From a virus: a stretch of DNA of 64,000 nt. Position 1 is the first letter of the stretch, and each line of letters opens with the position of its first letter. Below, piece by piece: positions 59,457-64,000 of this stretch. The notes under the pieces are model-generated. The model saw nothing but the letters and a program-made list of their open reading frames with translations. It was not told the origin of the DNA and ran no database searches. Made by a program: the position numbers and the translations under genes. The DNA is taken from IMG/VR virus record IMGVR_UViG_3300020579_000009, positions 1-64,000 of that record, one strand, 5' to 3'.

Positions 59457-62207
59457 TTATCTCGGCGGGCTTGGCCCAAAGCCCAACTGAATGCTCCTCA
59501 ATGCGTAATTTACACCCGTTCCACTTGGGAAGTTAACAACAAACTGAATGCGCCGTCCCATCACGAAGTTGACTCCGCCAATCTTAAATAATTCCGGGCT
59601 ATGCCGGAACGGAGCGCCGCTCGATAGATTTGGATTTCCGCAAAGGGAACTCGAATCATTCACTCCCGGTATAAGCGAAAGCGATAGCGGCGAAGCAAAA
59701 GTATAAAAGTCATCATCTATGCCCAGGGCTCCAAAACTCCATCCGCTCGCCACTGTTCCTCCGGTGCTGGATGCGTTAGCGCCGACCTGGGTGTAAGTGA
59801 AAGTTGTTGGCGTCGGAGTAGTCTGAACAGTGAATGCCCCGGCAGGAAAGTTCAGCCCGGTCACTCCCACGACAAAAGCCGTGTTATTTGGCGAGAGTCC
59901 GTGAGGCGTTGCCGTTGTCACCGTGACCGTGTTCAGGGCTCGCGCTATTGTTGCGATGGCTACCGTCGTGGAATTGGCAAGCGTGGATGGGTCTTGGTTG
60001 GTCGTGAAGCGTAGCCACGTTGGCCGCTTAATCATAAATGCGGAATCGTTTCCCCACGGTTGGGTCGTGAATCCAGCTCCCGTAACAACCGTTTCCGTGC
60101 CAAAGAGTCCAGTCTGGTAGTCTGCATCCTGAATCAAGTCCGTCGAACCGACGACCATCCTCACTGCCCCGCCAGTTTCATAGAGCACTTCGAGCGAATT
60201 GCAGTTGATGTTGAAAACCCAGAAGGCCGGGTGATTCGTAGCCATGTCGAACGTGAAGAAAGACGCTTGTCCATTCGAGGCCAGCAAGTCCAAATCGAGG
60301 CTCACAAGAACATTGTTCGATGCTCCATTCGATAGCGCGATGGATACCCAATTCCTGTCGAGCGAGTGATAGTAGGTCAAGCGCACGTTCGCCAGTTGGT
60401 TGAGCGGGATGTTTCGCAGGATATTCTGAATCGGCCTGCCGATATTTCTGGGAGCATACTTGTCCGTGTAGAGCCACAATTCCCGGTTCGATGTAACCCA
60501 AATGGCTCCAAGCGACGTGACGGCCACGGCGAAGGGATTCGCACATCCCAAGCTATAGGGGAGGCTGGTTATCTGCGTGCCTAGACCGACAGCAGTATTC
60601 GCCGCCCCCAAGCCTAGAGGGGTGTTGTCAGAGAGAAGACCGGTTAGCCGGAACATGTCCTGCTTGTCGCTCCAGATAATGAGTGAACCGGGCAGGTCGG
60701 CCATGCCTGAAATGTTGGCATTCTGAATCGGGAGCGTAACCTGATTGAGGGGAGCAACGGATTCTTGCGTAAGCCCAACCGTGGTGCTCTCGATGTTCGT
60801 AAAGAAAAAGGTTTGTCCCGGAATGGTTCCACCGTAGATAAGTAAGCGTGACTGGTATTCCTTGATGAAAGCTCCTACGGGTGGAGGAACGTTAAAAAGC
60901 TGGCTGACTTCCGTGGTGAATGGAAAGTTTGGAGGCTCGGAGTTGGCGACATCCAGATAAGAGATACCTTGCCCAAAAGCAGAACCGGCAGTTGGAGCGA
61001 ACGCATTCCTCGCTATACGGAAATAAGTCGCTCCGCCATCGGCGGTTGCATAGAACCGGATGTGCGTGGTTTGCGGGTCATACACTAGAAAGTTTAATGT
61101 TGGAAACACCCCCAAGGAAGTCGCTACCGTAAGCTGCGTAGTGCTCTGCACGCTCAAGATGCGGCTCGCTGTGTTCACGCCGCCGCCGATAGTCATAATG
61201 GAACGCCCTACCCAAGCCTGCGAAAACTGCGTATTCGTCCCGGTGACGGTCGTTCCAGCCGATGCTATCGTTCCAGGTTCTTGGGCGAAAAGTGTTCCAA
61301 ACTGAAGATTGTAAAGAACGAATTGCGTGGCAGGCGAAGGAGCTGAAACGTGGTTTTTGTTGACATTCTCAAAAGCATAGGCATAGGAACGTCCCACGGA
61401 CTTCGTAATCTGCGTGGTCAGGTTCCCGCTTCCAACGATTAACGCCGTATCAAAACCAGCCTGCGGCCAAGTGTAGGTAAAAGGCCCGGCACCGCTTACC
61501 TGGACACCGCCGAATGTTCCATTAAAACTAATATCGCTGACCAGTGTTACATTGATTACACCGTTCTGGTTGGAAAATCCGACCACCAACGCCGCAGTTG
61601 TTGCGGTCACTATGCCGTTTTGCCTGCGAATATTCGTAAGTGCCTTGCTGTCGCCGGAACTGATGGTTATTTGGAGGCTTGAGTCAGGGGCATCCAGCCC
61701 AAAGCCTTCAATGGTCGCTGCGTTGGCGAGCCTTCCTGCCATTTTGATTGCGCCATTCATCTCATAGACGATGTTTTGCAGGACTTCCCGCGAGAATGGC
61801 CCGGCGAGCGATGGTGCTGGAGTGGTGTCGGCTGTACCAGACCCGGTAGGGTCGTAATAAGGATTGAATCGCTGCGTCTTAGCATAAGAAGCGCCCGTAT
61901 CGAAGCTGAAGAACTTCCCATTGTTATCTCCCAGCAGATAGTTGGACAAGCCCGGTAAGGCAAAGAACTTCAGTGTAGTGAATGGTTGGTTCTGGTTCGT
62001 CCAGTTTCCTTGTGCCTGTGATACAAGATTGGCGAAACGCGCTCTCTGCACAAACCCATAAGCCCCTGAGTAGACGTTTGAAGCCGCTGACCATTGGCGC
62101 GGAGTCTGGAGCGTTGGGTCGGTGTAGGTGTTGTAACCCAAGTTCAAAGACGCCAGTACTTCCGCTGGAGCGGATTGCTGTGCGCGAACTGGAGAGCGTT
62201 GTGCCAT
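59457..62207 (-). CDS. Nozzle/plug-type tail protein (beta-rich), unit B
   Basis: 916 aa. Shares with A the core LPGSLIIWSDKQDMFRLTGL, GAIWVTSNRELWLYTDKYAP and SPATQFVLYNLQ-type strands, plus an extra Ig-like insertion (NTVTVTTATPHGLSPNNTAF) near 790-840. Counterpart of 13803-16427. It shares one base with the adaptor stop. Confidence 0.6.
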   Translation of the reverse strand: MAQRSPVRAQQSAPAEVLASLNLGYNTYTDPTLQTPRQWSAASNVYSGAYGFVQRARFANLVSQAQGNWTNQNQPFTTLKFFALPGLSNYLLGDNNGKFFSFDTGASYAKTQRFNPYYDPTGSGTADTTPAPSLAGPFSREVLQNIVYEMNGAIKMAGRLANAATIEGFGLDAPDSSLQITISSGDSKALTNIRRQNGIVTATTAALVVGFSNQNGVINVTLVSDISFNGTFGGVQVSGAGPFTYTWPQAGFDTALIVGSGNLTTQITKSVGRSYAYAFENVNKNHVSAPSPATQFVLYNLQFGTLFAQEPGTIASAGTTVTGTNTQFSQAWVGRSIMTIGGGVNTASRILSVQSTTQLTVATSLGVFPTLNFLVYDPQTTHIRFYATADGGATYFRIARNAFAPTAGSAFGQGISYLDVANSEPPNFPFTTEVSQLFNVPPPVGAFIKEYQSRLLIYGGTIPGQTFFFTNIESTTVGLTQESVAPLNQVTLPIQNANISGMADLPGSLIIWSDKQDMFRLTGLLSDNTPLGLGAANTAVGLGTQITSLPYSLGCANPFAVAVTSLGAIWVTSNRELWLYTDKYAPRNIGRPIQNILRNIPLNQLANVRLTYYHSLDRNWVSIALSNGASNNVLVSLDLDLLASNGQASFFTFDMATNHPAFWVFNINCNSLEVLYETGGAVRMVVGSTDLIQDADYQTGLFGTETVVTGAGFTTQPWGNDSAFMIKRPTWLRFTTNQDPSTLANSTTVAIATIARALNTVTVTTATPHGLSPNNTAFVVGVTGLNFPAGAFTVQTTPTPTTFTYTQVGANASSTGGTVASGWSFGALGIDDDFYTFASPLSLSLIPGVNDSSSLCGNPNLSSGAPFRHSPELFKIGGVNFVMGRRIQFVVNFPSGTGVNYALRSIQLGFGPSPPR

Positions 62208-63220
62208 TAGCGGAGAAACGCCCTATTCTTTCTGCCGATTCCATACGGAAATCTTTGCTTGGTCGGAGGGTTGTTGCTTTGCCGCTCTATGAGAGAATCG
62301 CACATCATCTGGATGTTCTTCTGGCTGATGGCTGTCCACTCGGAAACTCTCGAGTCATCTCCTGCCACGGAGTACATTTTGGATAGAGCCACGGCGGCAA
62401 TCACGCGAATATGTTCGCGCGGAATCTCCGGCAGCGCGGAGAGGATGTAAGGAGAGCCAGCAGTAAGGGCTGGGGCAATCGCTGTTTGTGTAGTAAGCGA
62501 CGTATCGCTTGGGATGGTCACGATGCGGTAGATTTGGTTTGGCCCGCCTGTTTCTCCGGCAACTATAAGCTCCGCTTGAATCTCTTCCTGCTGAGCCGTG
62601 GCGGGCTGCGAGCCTTGAAAGTCGGGCTGCAAAAGTTGCGTAAAATTGGTTCCGTTGCCAGTGACCGTAATGCCAGCCGATGAGATAGTTCCGCCGAAAA
62701 GATAGCTCAAGGATAGCGGCCAGAACGTGTAAGAGGCTTCAATCTGTGAGCCTATGGCTAGTGGCAATGCGAATCTCAGATTATTTCTGCCGTTCAGCCA
62801 CCAGTAGTATGGCCCGGTCTGTGTTGGCTGAGAGGTCGGGTTGGCGGATAGCGCCACAAAGTCAGGCTCGTTTGGAGTCATGGAGCGCGAGGATTGAAAG
62901 AACCCTCCAGAGGGAGGCAGCACGCGAATGCGGGTAAGCTGATAAAGCCTATTGCTTACCGGGGACGAAAGAGCGCCATCGGCGTTGAATTGCAGGTCAT
63001 AGCTGAATTGCGCCGTCACAACCGTCACAACCTTGATGTTGGTGAAGTAGTGGTTCTTGAGCTTCGATACTTCCTCCCAGACGTGAATGTAAGCGGCGTT
63101 TATTTCGCGTAGATACTCACTAAAGTCATATCCGGGAACTCTCTGAGCTACATACTGCACAAGCCCAAAGACGTTCGTTGGCGGCGATAGAAGGGCCGGA
63201 ACTTGCTGGGCAACTGGCAT
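62207..63220 (-). CDS. Head-to-tail adaptor-like protein, unit B
   Basis: 337 aa. The start helix PGYDFSEYLREINAAYIHVW and LKNHYFTNIKVVTVVTAQFS match A; the Ig-like insertion SSAGITVTGNGTNFTQL and the helix SEWTAISQKNIQMMCDSLIE follow. Counterpart of 16427-17398. Confidence 0.55.
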   Translation of the reverse strand: MPVAQQVPALLSPPTNVFGLVQYVAQRVPGYDFSEYLREINAAYIHVWEEVSKLKNHYFTNIKVVTVVTAQFSYDLQFNADGALSSPVSNRLYQLTRIRVLPPSGGFFQSSRSMTPNEPDFVALSANPTSQPTQTGPYYWWLNGRNNLRFALPLAIGSQIEASYTFWPLSLSYLFGGTISSAGITVTGNGTNFTQLLQPDFQGSQPATAQQEEIQAELIVAGETGGPNQIYRIVTIPSDTSLTTQTAIAPALTAGSPYILSALPEIPREHIRVIAAVALSKMYSVAGDDSRVSEWTAISQKNIQMMCDSLIERQSNNPPTKQRFPYGIGRKNRAFLR

Positions 63221-63222
63221 AT

Positions 63223-64000
63223 TTAGAATGGCCCCTCTACGCGAACGTGAACCGCATACTGCATAACTGTCCCGCCGACCGATGCGTAACCGCTCGTAGC
63301 GAACTGGATAGCCGCTCCTGACTTGGCGAAGAACGTATTATTATTGGCGTTTGTAGGCCCGATGGTGCCGACCGTATTGGCGCTACTCGTGGAGACGATG
63401 AGCGATGACTGAGCCACGGAACTGTCGGCATCCGTCCATAGGATAGTGCAGGATGGCAGGGTTGAACTAGTCGTTGCCGCCTGAGTGACCACCGTGTAGC
63501 AGGATATACGGTAGTAGCCGTTCGCAGTAGGTATCAGGAGCGTGGTCGTGCCGACGTTGGCTGTCTGCGCCGTGAGATTCGATACAGCCGACTGCTGCAC
63601 CACCAAGTTTGGGCTAGGTATACTAGCGCCGTTAATGACGGGGCTAGTGAGCGTGACTACTCCGGTAATGGTACATGGCCCAGTGACAGGGCAAGCCAGC
63701 TCCGTGTCTGCCTGAACGAATGGCGTTACTATTGCTGGCCCGTAAATCTGGATGGTGTAGCGCCCTGGCGCGGCATAGAAAAAGAAATTCCCATTGATGT
63801 CGGTAAGGAACGGGTTGGTTCCTCCACTGGTCGTGGCATTGCTTGTGGCCAGCGTGGCGAGAGTCGAGCAGGGAGTTGTGGTTGTATTGGCTGGCTGCGT
63901 GCATACCGCTACAAACTGGAACGCCAGCGGAGTTCCACGGGAGCCGATAACCTGCGATTGATAGCGGACGCTCTGAGCGAAGGCGCAGCTAGGGAGCAGG
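63223..64000 (-). CDS. Exported fibre-like protein, 5' end beyond window
   Basis: Open from the window edge to 63223, about 258 residues visible. The first residues, LPSCAFAQSVRYQ, look like the end of a signal peptide (cut after AFA). Then VC..PC, TNPFLTDINGNFFFYAAPGR, YTIQIYGP in the style of the fibre N-terminal domain, TLTSPVINGASIPSPN and a C-terminal tip ending MQYAVHVRVEGPF. In unit A this slot holds an unrelated 205-aa protein. Confidence 0.65.
   Translation of the reverse strand, partial: LLPSCAFAQSVRYQSQVIGSRGTPLAFQFVAVCTQPANTTTTPCSTLATLATSNATTSGGTNPFLTDINGNFFFYAAPGRYTIQIYGPAIVTPFVQADTELACPVTGPCTITGVVTLTSPVINGASIPSPNLVVQQSAVSNLTAQTANVGTTTLLIPTANGYYRISCYTVVTQAATTSSTLPSCTILWTDADSSVAQSSLIVSTSSANTVGTIGPTNANNNTFFAKSGAAIQFATSGYASVGGTVMQYAVHVRVEGPF

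Noticed and set aside
1-64000. Integrase, attachment sites, tRNA genes, CRISPR arrays
   Set aside because: Searched by eye for tyrosine or serine recombinase motifs, tRNA-like ends and regularly spaced repeats; none convincing. A covariance-model tRNA scan was not possible here.

Overview
The window is phage DNA from end to end: late structural genes, lysis genes and many small early genes, packed tightly with most neighbours overlapping by ATGA, GTGA or TAATG. I see no host housekeeping gene, no convincing tRNA or rRNA, no CRISPR array and no integrase. The head-neck set (terminase, zinc-ribbon portal, scaffold, HK97-type coat with an inserted beta domain, short adaptor, large nozzle-like beta protein, internal virion proteins, fibre-like proteins, no tape measure or sheath) suggests a short-tailed (podovirus-like) phage of a Gram-negative host. 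Acidobacteriota or a similar soil lineage is a guess from the style of the fibre proteins.

Two related but distinct phage genomes lie head to tail. Unit A is about 1-44882. Unit B starts at about 45010 and runs off the right edge. They are joined at a stretch (44883-45009) identical to the first 127 bases of the window. Many late genes of B are collinear homologues of A at moderate protein similarity, while a few blocks are nearly identical. Either the contig is a chimera of two co-resident phages joined at a shared sequence, or two phage genomes are truly in tandem.

Unit A. 1-2304 (+): end of the replication gene, an HNH endonuclease and the lysis genes (lipoprotein, hydrophobic protein, M15 endolysin). 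2301-29036 (-): the late operon, read from a promoter at 29045-29072, through terminase, portal, scaffold, coat, minor head proteins, adaptor, nozzle, an acyl-carrier-protein plus GNAT insertion, internal virion proteins, a degenerate histidine phosphatase, fibre proteins with Sec signal peptides, and small membrane proteins. 29255-31924 (-): a HTH protein and a self-contained operon of MoxR-type AAA+ ATPase, HExxH/VWA protein and a small protein, closed by a terminator. 32348-34108 (+), 34134-38662 (-) and 38834-44984 (+): early and accessory genes with several HTH regulators, antitoxin-like proteins, a DUF1643 protein, ERF recombinase, PD-(D/E)XK and HNH nucleases and a replication initiator. 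They are driven from control regions at 31925-32347, 38663-38833 and 42667-42695, each with its own perfect dyad.

Unit B. 45093-46765 (+): lysis genes with a different lytic protein (DUF5675-like). 46716-64000 (-): HNH endonuclease, small membrane proteins, a LuxR-type HTH protein, exported fibre-like proteins, the second degenerate histidine phosphatase, internal virion proteins, nozzle, adaptor and the start-less end of another exported fibre protein.

The most unusual content is the MoxR/zincin-VWA operon, the ACP-GNAT cassette inside the virion operon, the family of signal-peptide-bearing fibre-like proteins, the catalytically empty histidine-phosphatase proteins in both units, and a twice-used pairing of an unknown VTDADD protein with a short HTH protein.
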